From an uncultured bacterium (GTDB lineage: Bacteria > Planctomycetota > UBA1135 > GCA-002686595): 18,869 nucleotides of DNA. Shown piece after piece: positions 1-9,767 of this stretch. The notes below the pieces were generated by a model. That model searched no databases, was not told where the DNA came from, and saw only the letters and a list, made by a program, of their open reading frames with translations. The translations under genes and the position numbers were made by a program. Position 1 is the stretch's first letter. Each line of letters opens with the position of its first letter. Where the stretch lies: NCBI GenBank assembly GCA_902826945.1, contig CADEGS010000032.1, positions 1 through 18,869 on the forward strand, written 5' to 3'.

Positions 1-632
1 GGGACGATCGCCTCGCCCTCGAGCTCCGGCTTGCGGTAGAGCACCTCGGGCGCGAACAGGGCGCCGCCGAGCGGCGCGGAGAACAGCGCTCCGACGCCGG
101 CGCTCGTCCCCGCCAGCAGGAACACGCGGCGGTCGCGCGCGGAGAGCCGCAGCCAGTCCGAGACCATGCTGCCCACGCCGCTGCCGACCTGCGCGACCGG
201 GCCCTCGCGGCCCCCCGAGCCGCCGGTGCCGATCGTGATCGCGCTCGTCACCGCCTTGAGCAGGATCACGCGCCGCCGCACGCGGCCGCCGAGCTCGTGG
301 AAGGTGCGCACGACCTGCTCGGTGCCGTGCCCCTCGGCCTCGGGCGCGAAGCGCCAGGTCAGGAGGCCCACGACCAGGCCGCCCGCCGGCAGGATCAAGA
401 GCAGCGTCCAGGCGTGCGGCCCCAGGCCGTCCACGCCCTCGCCGGCGACGCCGGAGAGCCGGTGGAGGAGAGCCCCGATGCTCTCGATCACCCACTCGAA
501 CCCGACGGCGGCCAGGCCGCCGGCTAAACCGACGAGGGTCGACATGCCGACCCACTTGCCGACGAAGCCCAGGTCGCGCAGCCCGAGCAGCCCGACGAGG
601 CGGCTCCAGCGGGTGGCGGGGTCGGGTGGCAC
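1..632 (-). CDS. CLC-family chloride channel or Cl-/H+ antiporter, N-terminal part (3' end beyond the window)
   Basis: Integral inner-membrane protein moving chloride, either as a channel or in exchange for protons. Translation from the GTG at 632 gives 210 residues before the window edge. The family selectivity-filter segments are visible: GHGTEQ (101-106) at the position of the usual GSGIP/GHGVP loop, and GTGGSGGREGP (135-145), in which E143 matches the gating glutamate of the GREGP/GKEGP motif. A further conserved stretch, AGTSAGVGALFSAPLGG (174-190), is followed by LFAPEVLYR. Hydrophobic helices are apparent near 25-50 and 75-92. The presence of a C-terminal CBS pair cannot be judged. The GTG start is chosen because the protein then begins just before helix A and a TATCCT hexamer lies 6 bp upstream. 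An in-frame ATG at 545 would remove the first helix. It diverges from the phosphoesterase gene with only 19 bp between start codons. Confidence 0.9.
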   Translation of the reverse strand, partial: MPPDPATRWSRLVGLLGLRDLGFVGKWVGMSTLVGLAGGLAAVGFEWVIESIGALLHRLSGVAGEGVDGLGPHAWTLLLILPAGGLVVGLLTWRFAPEAEGHGTEQVVRTFHELGGRVRRRVILLKAVTSAITIGTGGSGGREGPVAQVGSGVGSMVSDWLRLSARDRRVFLLAGTSAGVGALFSAPLGGALFAPEVLYRKPELEGEAIV

Positions 633-633
633 C

Positions 634-641
634 GAAGGAGG
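634..641 (+). promoter_or_regulatory. Ribosome-binding site GAAGGAGG that decides the phosphoesterase start
   Basis: GAAGGAGG ends 10 bp before the GTG at 652. It is a near-perfect Shine-Dalgarno at a slightly long but usable distance, and supports GTG 652 as the start although the first 100 residues precede the catalytic domain. Confidence 0.6.
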
Positions 642-644
642 ATA
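639..644 (-). promoter_or_regulatory. Candidate -10 element (TATCCT) for leaderless clc transcript
   Basis: On the minus strand TATCCT is followed by 6 bp and then the GTG start of the CLC gene, which places transcription initiation at or next to the start codon. No Shine-Dalgarno lies upstream of that GTG, consistent with a leaderless mRNA. No convincing -35 element is visible. The same base pairs read on the other strand form part of the AAGGAGG ribosome-binding site of the divergent gene. This is inferred from a pattern recurring at several starts in this window. Confidence 0.4.
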
Positions 645-651
645 GCGGCGC

Positions 652-1641
652 GTGGACTTGCAGCGAACCCTCGAGCCCGAGCCCGGGGGAGAGCCGGCCG
701 GCGTCGCGCCGGGCTCCGCCGGCCCGGCGCGCGAGCAGGAGCTCGGCGCGCGCGAGCTCGGCCTGGCCGCGCCGCGCCCGAGCGGTCCGCTCAGCGGCCG
801 GCGCCGTCCCTGGCGCTGGCGGGTGGCGGCGGCGGTGCTGGCGCTCGAGCGCGCGCTCGTCCCCGCGCGGCTCGAGGGCCTCTTGCGCGCGCGCCTGCTG
901 GGCTCGCTCGAGCTCGCCCACGTGCGCGTTCCGGTGGCGCGCGGCCGGCTCGCGGGCGGCCTGCGCATCGCCTTCCTCTCCGACCTGCACGCCGGCTACT
1001 ACATGACCGCGGACGACCTCGAGCGGCTGGCCGAGCGCGTGCTCGCGCAGGAGCCCGATCTCGTCTGCCTCGGCGGCGACATGGTGGACTCGAGCCCTGC
1101 CGAGCTCGTCCTGCTCGAGCCCTTCCTGCGCCGCCTGCAGGCGCCGCTGGGCGTCTTCGGCGTGCTCGGCAACCACGAGTTCTATCCGGCGCGCGCGTGG
1201 GACACGTGCGCGGCCTTCCTGGCCGAGCGCGGCGTCACGATGCTCGTGAACCGCGGCGCGCGCGTCGCCCGCGGCGGAACGAGCATCTGGATCGCCGGCG
1301 TGGACGACCTGACCGAGAGCGAGCCCGACCTCGCCGCCGCGCTCGACGGGCGGCGCCCGGACGAGCCGACGCTCCTGCTCTCGCACCACCCCGACCTCTT
1401 CATCGAGGCCGCCACGCACCAGGTCGACCTGCAGCTCTCCGGCCACACGCACGGCGGGCAGGTGCGGATCCTCGGCTGGCAGCCGCTCGTCCACTCGCGC
1501 TTCGGGCTGCACCGCGGCGCGTTCCGCCACGGCGACGCGCACCTCTACGTGGGTCGGGGCGCGGGCGTCACCGTGCTGCCGCTGCGCGTCGGCGCGCGCG
1601 CGGAGGCGACGATCGTGCACTGGGGCGGCGAAATGGAATGA
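652..1641 (+). CDS. Calcineurin-like metallophosphoesterase (YkuE/YaeI-type)
   Basis: Two-metal phosphoesterase of 329 residues. All metal-binding blocks are present: SDLH (D111, H113), GDMVD (D143), GNHE (N174, H175), SHHPD (H245) and GHTHGG (H265, H267). The order and the GHTHGGQ ending match the bacterial YkuE/YaeI group, whose members act at the membrane on phospholipid-like or UDP-lipid substrates; the substrate here is unknown. Residues 1-50 are Pro/Ala/Arg-rich and low in complexity. A short hydrophobic stretch at about 56-66 and an amphipathic region at 68-90 may associate with the membrane, but no clear transmembrane helix is seen. The start is a GTG chosen for its AAGGAGG site. If that is wrong, a start nearer residue 55-85 would still leave the catalytic domain intact. 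The gene diverges from clc. A separate promoter lies between it and otsA, so cotranscription with the trehalose genes is not required. Confidence 0.88.
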   Translation: MDLQRTLEPEPGGEPAGVAPGSAGPAREQELGARELGLAAPRPSGPLSGRRRPWRWRVAAAVLALERALVPARLEGLLRARLLGSLELAHVRVPVARGRLAGGLRIAFLSDLHAGYYMTADDLERLAERVLAQEPDLVCLGGDMVDSSPAELVLLEPFLRRLQAPLGVFGVLGNHEFYPARAWDTCAAFLAERGVTMLVNRGARVARGGTSIWIAGVDDLTESEPDLAAALDGRRPDEPTLLLSHHPDLFIEAATHQVDLQLSGHTHGGQVRILGWQPLVHSRFGLHRGAFRHGDAHLYVGRGAGVTVLPLRVGARAEATIVHWGGEME

Positions 1642-1678
1642 TTTGCACGCGCCGCGGCGCCTCGTGCGCCCGGCGGCG

Positions 1679-1707
1679 TTGGCCCGGGGCACGCGCCGGC
1701 CTATGAT
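1679..1707 (+). promoter_or_regulatory. Sigma-70-like promoter of the trehalose operon
   Basis: TTGGCC (1679-1684, four of six matches to TTGACA) is separated by 17 bp from TATGAT (1702-1707, five of six matches to TATAAT). This is the best classical promoter in the window. It predicts initiation near 1714 and a leader of about 120 bp before the otsA start at 1837. Confidence 0.55.
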
Positions 1708-1745
1708 GCGAGGCCATCCGGTGACGGCGCGCGCTGGCTCCCGGA

Positions 1746-1762
1746 ATCGCGCCTCGCGCGAT
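1746..1762 (+). other. Stem-loop in the otsA 5' leader
   Basis: ATCGCGC and GCGCGAT form a perfect 7-bp stem around a CTC loop, inside the predicted leader of the trehalose mRNA. There is no U-run, so it is not an obvious intrinsic terminator. Short GC hairpins are frequent at this base composition. The rest of 1708-1836 holds no gene that I can support. Confidence 0.3.
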
Positions 1763-1836
1763 GATCGCTCGCGCTCGCCCGAGTCGGACGGCGCGCAGGT
1801 CCGACGGATCGCCTGCGCGGTCCCCGGAACGAGCGC

Positions 1837-3245
<1,409 letters not shown>

Positions 3246-3249
<4 letters not shown>

Positions 3250-5774
3250 GCACGCGGGGGGGAGCGCTCTCCGCCGCGCTCGAGGAGGCCGCGCGCGCGC
3301 CGGTCCTGCTCGTCGCGAGCGACTACGACGGCACGCTGGCGCCGATCGTGGAGGATCCGCGGCTGGCGCTGCCCGAGCGCGAGTCGCTGGTCGCGCTGCG
3401 CGGGCTGGCGCAGCTCGGCAGCACGCACGCGGCGGTCGTCTCCGGGCGCGCGCTCGAGAGCCTGCACGCCGTCTCCGGGCTGCCGCCCGAGGTGCACGCG
3501 GTCGGCAGCCACGGCGGCGAGTTCGACGTCGGCTTCGCGCACAGCCTGAGCGACGGGCAGCGCCGGCTGCGCGAGCGCATCGGGAGCGAGCTGGCCGCCA
3601 TCGCCGCCGCCGAGGATGGCCTGCAGCTCGAGGAGAAGCCCGCCAGCGTCGCGCTGCACTACCGCCGCGCGGACGAGGCCGCGGCGCGCCGCGCGCTCGA
3701 GCGCGTCGCCGCCGGCCCCGGGGCCCTGGACGGCGTCACGACGCGCCACGGCAAGCAGGTGGTCGAGCTCCTGGTGCTCGCGACGAGCAAGGGCGACGCG
3801 CTGCGCACGCTGCGCGCGCGGCTGGGCGCGAGCGCGGTCGTCTTCTTCGGCGACGACCTGACCGACGAGACCGCCTTCGAGGTGCTGCGCGGCCCCGACG
3901 TCTCGGTCAAGGTCGGGCCGGGCGAGACGGCGGCGCGCCACCGGCTGCGCGACACGCGCGAGGTCGCGCGCGCGCTGGCGGTGCTCTTCGAGCTGCGCCA
4001 GGAGTGGCTGCGCGGCGGCTCGGCGGTGCCGATCGAGGAGCACGCGATGCTCTCCGACCAGCGCACGATCGCGCTCGTCACGCCCGCCGCGCGCATCACC
4101 TGGCTGTGCCTGCCGCGCATCGACTCGCCCGGCTTCTTCGCCGAGCTCCTGGGCGGCCCCTCGGCGGGCTACTGGGCCGTGCGCGCCGCGGACGGCTCGC
4201 CGCCGCTCGAGCAGCGCTACCGCGAGCGCTCGATGGTGCTCGAGACGCGCTTCGCGACCTTCACGGTGACGGACTTCCTCGACTGCTCGCTCGGGCGGCC
4301 AGCGCGGCGCGCCGGGCGCTCGGACCTCCTGCGCGTGATCGAGGGCACGGGCGAGGCGCTGGTCGAGTTCGCGCCGCGCATCGACTTCGGGCGCGTGCCC
4401 ACGCGCCTGCGCGCGGTGCCCGAGGGGCTGGTCGTCCTGGGCACCAGCCAGCCGAGCGTGCTGCGCTCGCCCGGGGTCCGCTGGGAGATCCGCCAGGACG
4501 GGCACGACACGGGCCTGGCCCGCATCGCGCTCGACGGCGGACGCGCGGTGCTCGACCTGCGCTACGGCACGCGCGACGTCGGCGACACGCGGCTCGGCGG
4601 CCCCGAGCGGCGCGCCGCGACCGACGAGCACTGGAGCCGCTGGGCGTCCGCGCTCGTGCTGCCCGCGCTCGAGCCCGAGCTCGCGCTGCGCAGCGCGCTC
4701 GTCCTGAAGGCGCTGTGCCACGCGCCCACCGGCGCGATCGCCGCCGCGGGCACGACCAGCCTGCCGGAGGAACTCGGCGGCTCGCGCAACTGGGACTACC
4801 GCTTCTGCTGGCCGCGCGACGCGGCGCTCTCGGCGGCGGCGCTGGTGCGGCTGGGCAGCACGAGCGAGGCGATGGCGCTCGCCGACTGGGTGCTGGGCGT
4901 GCTCGACACGTGCCACACGCCGGGCGCGATGCAGCCGCTGTACGGCGTCGCCGGCGAGACCGTGCCCTCGGAGGCGGAGATCGGCGAGCTGGCGGGCTAC
5001 CGCGGCAGCCGCCCGGTGCGCGTCGGCAACACCGCGGCGCGCCAGCTCCAGCTCGACGTCTTCGGGCCGATCGCGCAGCTCGTGCACCTCCTGCTCGAGG
5101 CCGAGGCGCCGCTCTCGGGCGAGCACTGGCGCCTGGTCGAGGCGCTCGTCAGCGCCGTCGCCGAGCGCTGGCAGGAGCCCGACCACGGCATCTGGGAGGA
5201 GCGCATGCGCCCGCGCCACCACGTGCACTCGAAGGTCATGTGCTGGCAGACGGTGGACCGCGCGATCAAGAGCGCGCGCTGGTTCCTCGAGAAGGAGCGC
5301 GCGGACTGGCTCGCGCTGCGCGAGGCGATCGCGAGCGACGTGCTCGCCCACGGATGGAAGCCGCGCCTGGGCGCCTTCACCGCCGCGTACGACTCCGACG
5401 AGCCCGACGCCGCCGTGCTCGAGGTCGGCCTCTCCGGCCTGCTCGCGCCCGACGACCCGCGCTTCGTCGCGACGGTCGAGCGCGTCGAGGAGCGCCTGCG
5501 CGAGGGCCCGACCGTCTACCGCTACCGCTTCGACGACGCCCTGCCCGGCGCCGAGGGCGGCTTCCACCTGTGCACCGCCTGGCTGGTGCGCGCGCTGCAC
5601 GCCATCGGCCGCCGCGACGACGCGCGCGCCCTCTTCGACGACATGGTCGCCCTGGCCGGCCCGACCGGCATGCTCTCCGAGCAGTACGACCCCCGCGGCG
5701 ACCGCGCGGTGGGCAACGTGCCGCAGTGCTACTCGCACCTCGGGCTGATCGAGTGCGCGGTTCTGCTCGCGTGA
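3246..5774 (+). CDS. otsB: Fusion of trehalose-6-phosphate phosphatase (OtsB) and glycoside hydrolase family 15
   Basis: An 842-residue bifunctional protein. Residues 1-255 are a HAD-type trehalose phosphatase with DYDGTL (D26 nucleophile, D28 acid/base), VVSGR, HGKQVVEL, the TSKGDAL lysine and GDDLTDE (202-208), all intact. Residues about 262-842 are a complete GH15 protein: an N-terminal beta domain beginning PIEEHAMLSDQRTIAL, the catalytic (alpha/alpha)6 barrel with NWDYRFCWPRD (from N515), the expected general acid in GIWEER (E651) and the expected base in LSEQYD (E812). GH15 includes glucoamylases and bacterial/archaeal trehalases. The N-terminal domain style and the genetic context favour trehalase, but this is inference. 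No signal peptide is seen, so the protein is cytoplasmic. The start is the GTG overlapping the otsA stop; no other start fits the phosphatase N terminus. If GH15 is a trehalase, the polypeptide both makes and cleaves trehalose. Confidence 0.93.
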
Positions 5775-5778
5775 GCGA

Positions 5779-5800
5779 CGCGACGCGACTGCGTGTCGCG
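5779..5800 (+). terminator. Possible hairpin after the trehalose operon
   Basis: CGCGAC (5779-5784) and GTCGCG (5795-5800) pair, with an additional GC pair inside, a 2-base bulge and a GACT loop. It lies 5 bp past the stop codon of the fusion gene and in front of the convergent gene's end. No U-tract follows, so its termination role is uncertain. Confidence 0.25.
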
Positions 5801-5824
5801 CAGTGACGAGGCCGCGCTGCCCGG

Positions 5825-8344
5825 TCAGCCGCCCGCAGCGCGCAGCGCGAGCGCGAGCTGGTCGGCCGCCAAAGTGGCCTCGATCGTCGGTCGCTCCTGC
5901 GACGCTTCGATCTCGAAGGCCTCCAGGAAGTCCTCCACCGCGGTGTCGGTGTCCGTGTCGGTGCGGCGCACGAGCCAGTGCAGCGCGTAGCGGCCCGGAC
6001 ACGGCAGGCAGAGCCGCGCCGTCCCGTCGGGTTGCACGGCGACGGACTCGGATCCCTCGATCCATCCGAAGAGCAGGGGGTCGTCCCCCAGGAACCGGGC
6101 CTGCACCATGAGGAGGAAGAGCCCTGCTGGCAGAGGCAATCCGGGATCCAGGCGCACGAGCGCCTCGATCCCCTCCGGGACGACGACGCGGTCGCCGTCG
6201 CGCACGTTCTCGTAGCGCGTGAGCCTCCCGCCCCTGGCCACGACCCACAGGGTCGTCAGGGGCTCGGGCGCGTAGAAGACCGCGCGCGCCGAAGGGCCGA
6301 TGGTGCGTCCCGCGAACGGGCCGTCGGGACCCAGGACCTCGACGTAGCCACCCTGCCAGGGCGCCATGCTCGCGAGCTCGAAGGAGAGCGCGAAGGGGAA
6401 GAGCTGCTCGCGCAGGTCGAGCTCGACCTGCGTCGTCTCGCCCGCTCGCAGCACGAGCCCCTCGCGGCGCAGCACGGGCTGGTCCCAGTAGCGCACCTCC
6501 AGCGCGGCCGTCCCTTCGGGACACGCGAGGAACCGAAAGCGGCCGCCCTCGACGACCTCGGCATCGAGTTCGTCCTCTCCCGCTCGGGTCGCGATCGTTA
6601 GCGTGGCCCAGAGCGAGTCGATGTCCGCCGAGGCGAGCAGCAGCCGTCCCTCCAGCGCCGCTCCGGAGCGCAGCGCCAGCGTGATCTCGTCGCCGAGCGC
6701 CTCGAGCCGGCCGGGTTCGCTCTCCAGCCAGCCGTTCCTTGACGCCTTGACCTCGAGCGGCAGGTCGGCGAGCGTCCCCGAGACCAAGAAGCGACCCTCG
6801 TCGTCGGCGTAGAGCAGGCGCTCGCTGCCGGAGATCAGGATCTCGGCCTGGGTCGCGGGCTTCCCCCGGTCGTCGACGACCAGGACGTGCCCGAGCGCCG
6901 TGCGCGCCTCGAGGCACACCTCGCCGAAGTCGAGCAGCGCCTCGTCGCGGTCGTAGCGAGGCGTGGCGACGGCCAGCGCCTCCGGACCGCCGATGCGCAC
7001 GACGCGCAGCGTCCACGGCGCGCTCGGACCGCTCGCCGACAGGATGGCCTCCATCTCGTCCGGCGAGCGCCAGAGCGGCCGATCGAACGACGCTTCCGAG
7101 AACCAGGCATGGAGCAGGGGCTGGTCGCCGAGCCGGCCCTCGATGCACCAGCGGTCGGCCTCCGGATCACCGAGCGCCTGCATTCCCACCAGCCGCCCGC
7201 GCGCGCGAAGACGCCTCGGCCCGACGGGGACGGCGATCGTTCGCTCCTCGCCTTCGTCCAGGAGCACGGAGCGCGAGACGTCCTCGCGACCCTCCGCCGA
7301 GACGTAGAGGTCGAGCGGACGCCCGGCCGGCACGCAGGAGAGCACCGCGCGTCCCCGGTCGAGCCGCTGGGAGACGAGCGCGTCGCCGAGCGGGCGCTCG
7401 TCGCTCGGGATGCCGAACGAGTCCAGCGAGAGGTACACGGAGCCCCCCGTGTCGAACGGCGCGCCCGCTCGATCTACAGCCTGCACCGTGAGCCGTGCGC
7501 TCGCTCCGGTGCTCGCGAGCCGCACCGGCTCGTCGGGCAGGGCATCCGTGTCGAGGACGACCTGCTGCGGCTCGCACGGCACCCCGAGCGCGAGCGAGAC
7601 GCGCAGCGCACCCCGGTAGTCCTTCAGCCAGATCTGGTCGTCCAGCTTCGCCAGCCGCAGGCGCCCCTCGCCGTCGGTGGGGAACGACCACTCGCTTTCG
7701 TAGGGGTCGAACGAGCCCCACGCGAACGCCACCTGCGCGTCGGCCACAGGGCGCCCCTCGCGGTCGACGACCTCGCACACGAGCGAGCGGTAGGGTCGCA
7801 GCTCGACGACGAGGATCGCCTCCTCCTCCGGCCGGAGCTTCCCCTCGCCGTGCAGCGAGCCCTGCGCCGCCGCGACGAGCAGCGAGCGCGGGGGCCGCGG
7901 CACGAGCGCCTCGCCGTGCTCGTCGAGCGGCACGGCGCGCCCGAAGGCGCCCGCGAGCAGCGGCTCGACGTCGTTGCAGCGCCGCATCGCGAGCGTCCAC
8001 GCGGCTCCCTTGCGGTCGACCTCCTCGCGCTCGATCCACAGCGACGCCCCGGGGAGCGGCGCGCCCGTCTCCTCGCGCACGACCCGCACGCGGACCTGTC
8101 CGGGCGGCGCGTCGGGCGCGGGGAGCAGCGCCTCGCGGCTCGCGGCGAGCGGCGCGCCGGCCACCGGAGCGGAGGCGGGCTCGTGCTCGAGCGCGCGGGG
8201 TGCCTCGAGCTCGGCTCTTCCCGCGCCTGCGCTCGTCGCAGCGGGCGCCGCGCCGGCTGGAGCGCTCGACGACCGCACCCGGTACAGGGCCAGCGACGCC
8301 ACCGCCGCGAGCACGGCGCACGAGACGATCACGCGAGAGCGCAT
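5825..8344 (-). CDS. Membrane-anchored protein with carboxypeptidase-regulatory-like Ig repeats
   Basis: An 839-residue envelope protein. It starts MRSRV followed by one hydrophobic helix (about 5-21) and an Ala/Pro-rich linker to about 80, which suggests a signal anchor with the bulk outside the cytoplasm. The rest is a string of beta-sandwich modules with the hallmark of CarboxypepD_reg-like folds (a V-x-D-x-x-G-x-P-V/L-x-x-A core followed by D-x-x-G-x-F/L). Examples begin near residues 84 (TGAPLPGASLWI), 187 (DREGRPVADAQVAF), 284 (DRAGAPF) and 486 (DDRGKPATQAEI, then YADDEGRFLV). No catalytic domain is recognisable. Such proteins are abundant in Planctomycetota and have no defined function; adhesion or envelope scaffolding is a guess. 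The ATG at 8344 is preferred over an in-frame ATG at 8494 because the extra 50 residues are low-complexity and would bury the signal anchor. It is convergent with the trehalose operon and divergent from the ABC ATPase gene. Confidence 0.75.
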   Translation of the reverse strand: MRSRVIVSCAVLAAVASLALYRVRSSSAPAGAAPAATSAGAGRAELEAPRALEHEPASAPVAGAPLAASREALLPAPDAPPGQVRVRVVREETGAPLPGASLWIEREEVDRKGAAWTLAMRRCNDVEPLLAGAFGRAVPLDEHGEALVPRPPRSLLVAAAQGSLHGEGKLRPEEEAILVVELRPYRSLVCEVVDREGRPVADAQVAFAWGSFDPYESEWSFPTDGEGRLRLAKLDDQIWLKDYRGALRVSLALGVPCEPQQVVLDTDALPDEPVRLASTGASARLTVQAVDRAGAPFDTGGSVYLSLDSFGIPSDERPLGDALVSQRLDRGRAVLSCVPAGRPLDLYVSAEGREDVSRSVLLDEGEERTIAVPVGPRRLRARGRLVGMQALGDPEADRWCIEGRLGDQPLLHAWFSEASFDRPLWRSPDEMEAILSASGPSAPWTLRVVRIGGPEALAVATPRYDRDEALLDFGEVCLEARTALGHVLVVDDRGKPATQAEILISGSERLLYADDEGRFLVSGTLADLPLEVKASRNGWLESEPGRLEALGDEITLALRSGAALEGRLLLASADIDSLWATLTIATRAGEDELDAEVVEGGRFRFLACPEGTAALEVRYWDQPVLRREGLVLRAGETTQVELDLREQLFPFALSFELASMAPWQGGYVEVLGPDGPFAGRTIGPSARAVFYAPEPLTTLWVVARGGRLTRYENVRDGDRVVVPEGIEALVRLDPGLPLPAGLFLLMVQARFLGDDPLLFGWIEGSESVAVQPDGTARLCLPCPGRYALHWLVRRTDTDTDTAVEDFLEAFEIEASQERPTIEATLAADQLALALRAAGG
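5942..5963 (-). repeat. Short hexanucleotide tandem repeat inside the Ig-repeat gene
   Basis: Units GGTGTC, GGTGTC, CGTGTC and a partial GGTG run in tandem on the plus strand. They encode the alternating Thr-Asp run TDTDTDT near the C terminus of the anchored protein. Six-base units keep the frame, so length changes would alter only the number of TD pairs. Confidence 0.55.
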
Positions 8345-8383
8345 GCGAGCCGGGCCGGGGAAGCGGCCGCGACCTCGCCCGCC

Positions 8384-8389
8384 AGTATC
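8384..8389 (-). promoter_or_regulatory. Weak -10-like element before the Ig-repeat gene
   Basis: GATACT (four of six matches to TATAAT) lies 39 bp upstream of the chosen ATG at 8344 and would give a leader of about 33 bases. There is no recognisable -35 and no Shine-Dalgarno. If this promoter is real, it also argues against the upstream start at 8494. Confidence 0.25.
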
Positions 8390-8484
8390 CGCGCGGCGCG
8401 CGCCGGTCACCGCGGGAAACCGCCGCGAGGTCGGTCCTGGCGAGGTCTGCCGCGAGCCCCCCCGAGCAGCCCCGCTCCGTCCAC

Positions 8485-8490
8485 TAGAAT
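8485..8490 (+). promoter_or_regulatory. Candidate -10 element (TAGAAT) for the Wzt-like gene
   Basis: CTAGAAT ends exactly 9 bp before the GTG at 8500, predicting initiation within about 3 bases of the start codon. There is no Shine-Dalgarno. The same TANNNT-N9-start geometry occurs at 13105 and 18751. Confidence 0.45.
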
Positions 8491-8499
8491 CCATCGACG

Positions 8500-9738
8500 G
8501 TGGGCGGGAACGGCCGGTACGCGATCGAGGCCCAGGGCCTGGGCAAGAAGTACCGCTTCTACGCTCGCCCGTGGCGGCGCGTGCTCGAGATGGCGAGCCT
8601 GGGGCAGTGGCGCGGGCACCGCGAGCTGTGGGCGCTGCGCGGCGTCGACCTCGCCGTCGCGCGCGGGAGCGTGCTCGGGATCTGCGGGCAGAACGGCGCG
8701 GGGAAGTCGACCTTGCTGCGCATCCTGAGCGGCACGACCGCTCCCTCGGAGGGGCGCTTCCGCGTCGACGGGCGCGTGAACGGGCTGCTCGACCTCGGCG
8801 CGTCGCTCCTGCTCGACGCGAGCGGTCGCGAGAACATCCTGCACCAGGGCCTGTGGCGCGGATGGCCGCGCGGGACGATGCGCGGCAAGACCGACGCGAT
8901 CATCGAGTTCTCGGAGCTCGGCGCCTTCATCGACGAGCCCCTGCGCACCTACTCGACCGGGATGGCGATGCGCCTCGCCTTCGCGATCGCGGCGCTCACC
9001 GATCCCGACGTCCTGATCCTGGACGAGATCTTCGCCGTGGGCGACATCGCCTTCCAGAAGCGCTGCATCGACCGCATCCGCGCGATCAAGGCGCTGAACA
9101 AGACGATCGTCTTCTGCAGCCACAACATGTACGACCTGCGCCAGCTCTGCGACGAGGCGCTCTGGCTGCGCGAGGGAGCGGTGGAGGCGCGCGGCGAGGT
9201 CGTGGCGGTCACCGGCCGCTACATGTCGCACATGCGCGAGACGAAGGACCTGCCGCGCCCCGAGGCCTGGGCGGGAGCGTCGCCCGCGAGCGAGACGGGG
9301 AACCTGCCGCGCGTGCTCGACGCGCGCGTGCTCTGCGCCGGCGGCCGCGCGGAGGCCGGCGAGGTCACGACCGGCGCCTCGATCGAGATCCACGTCACCT
9401 GGGAGGACCCGCGCGCGGACGGGACGCCGCTGCACCTCGGCGTCGGGCTCGTGCGCGAGGACGGCGTCTTCTGCTTCGGCGTGGGCACGCATCTCGACGG
9501 CGTCCGGCTGCACGGGCGCTCGGGTCGCGCGGTGCTGCGTCTGCCGGACCTGCCGGTCCTCTCCGGGCGCTACGACGTGCCGATCTGGCTGCTCGACGAG
9601 ACGGGCGTGCACCGCTACCACGAGTTCCTGCTCGACCGGCGCCTGGTCGTGAGCGCGACCACGCGCGAGATCGGCGTCTTCGTGCCGCGGCACGAGTGGG
9701 TCCTCGACGGCCCGCAGGGCAAGGACGGCCGCGCGTAG
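8500..9738 (+). CDS. Wzt-type ABC transporter ATPase for polysaccharide export
   Basis: ATPase subunit of an O-antigen/capsule-type exporter, 412 residues, cytoplasmic. Residues 1-240 hold the nucleotide-binding domain: Walker A GQNGAGKST (63-71), a degenerate signature YSTGM (151-155) in place of LSGGQ, typical of the Wzt/TagH/KpsT group, Walker B VLILDE (171-176) and the switch histidine in FCSHN (H208). The C-terminal 160 residues form a beta-rich extension (VTWEDPR, LHLGVGLVREDG, SGRYDVPIWLLDE) matching the Wzt C-terminal carbohydrate-binding domain that selects the finished chain. No Wzm permease lies in the window, so its partner must be encoded elsewhere. The neighbour, read convergently, is a WbsX-like surface-glycan protein. 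The GTG start is preferred for its TAGAAT element 9 bp upstream and because it leaves a normal-length N terminus. Confidence 0.9.
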   Translation: MGGNGRYAIEAQGLGKKYRFYARPWRRVLEMASLGQWRGHRELWALRGVDLAVARGSVLGICGQNGAGKSTLLRILSGTTAPSEGRFRVDGRVNGLLDLGASLLLDASGRENILHQGLWRGWPRGTMRGKTDAIIEFSELGAFIDEPLRTYSTGMAMRLAFAIAALTDPDVLILDEIFAVGDIAFQKRCIDRIRAIKALNKTIVFCSHNMYDLRQLCDEALWLREGAVEARGEVVAVTGRYMSHMRETKDLPRPEAWAGASPASETGNLPRVLDARVLCAGGRAEAGEVTTGASIEIHVTWEDPRADGTPLHLGVGLVREDGVFCFGVGTHLDGVRLHGRSGRAVLRLPDLPVLSGRYDVPIWLLDETGVHRYHEFLLDRRLVVSATTREIGVFVPRHEWVLDGPQGKDGRA

Positions 9739-9767
9739 CGCGGCGCGCGAGCGACCGCCCTACGCGC
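9731..9767. terminator. Stem-loop shared by two convergent genes
   Basis: GCGCGTAG (9731-9738) and CTACGCGC (9760-9767) are perfect 8-bp inverted repeats around a 21-base loop. The left arm contains the TAG stop of the Wzt-like gene, and the right arm abuts the stop of the convergent WbsX-like gene. The symmetry suits a bidirectional transcription end, although no T-tract follows on either strand. Confidence 0.45.

Noticed and set aside
8345..8494. N-terminal extension of the Ig-repeat protein to an ATG at 8494
   Set aside because: The extra residues are Gly/Arg/Pro-rich and would precede the signal anchor. The extension would also leave no room for a promoter between it and the Wzt-like gene.
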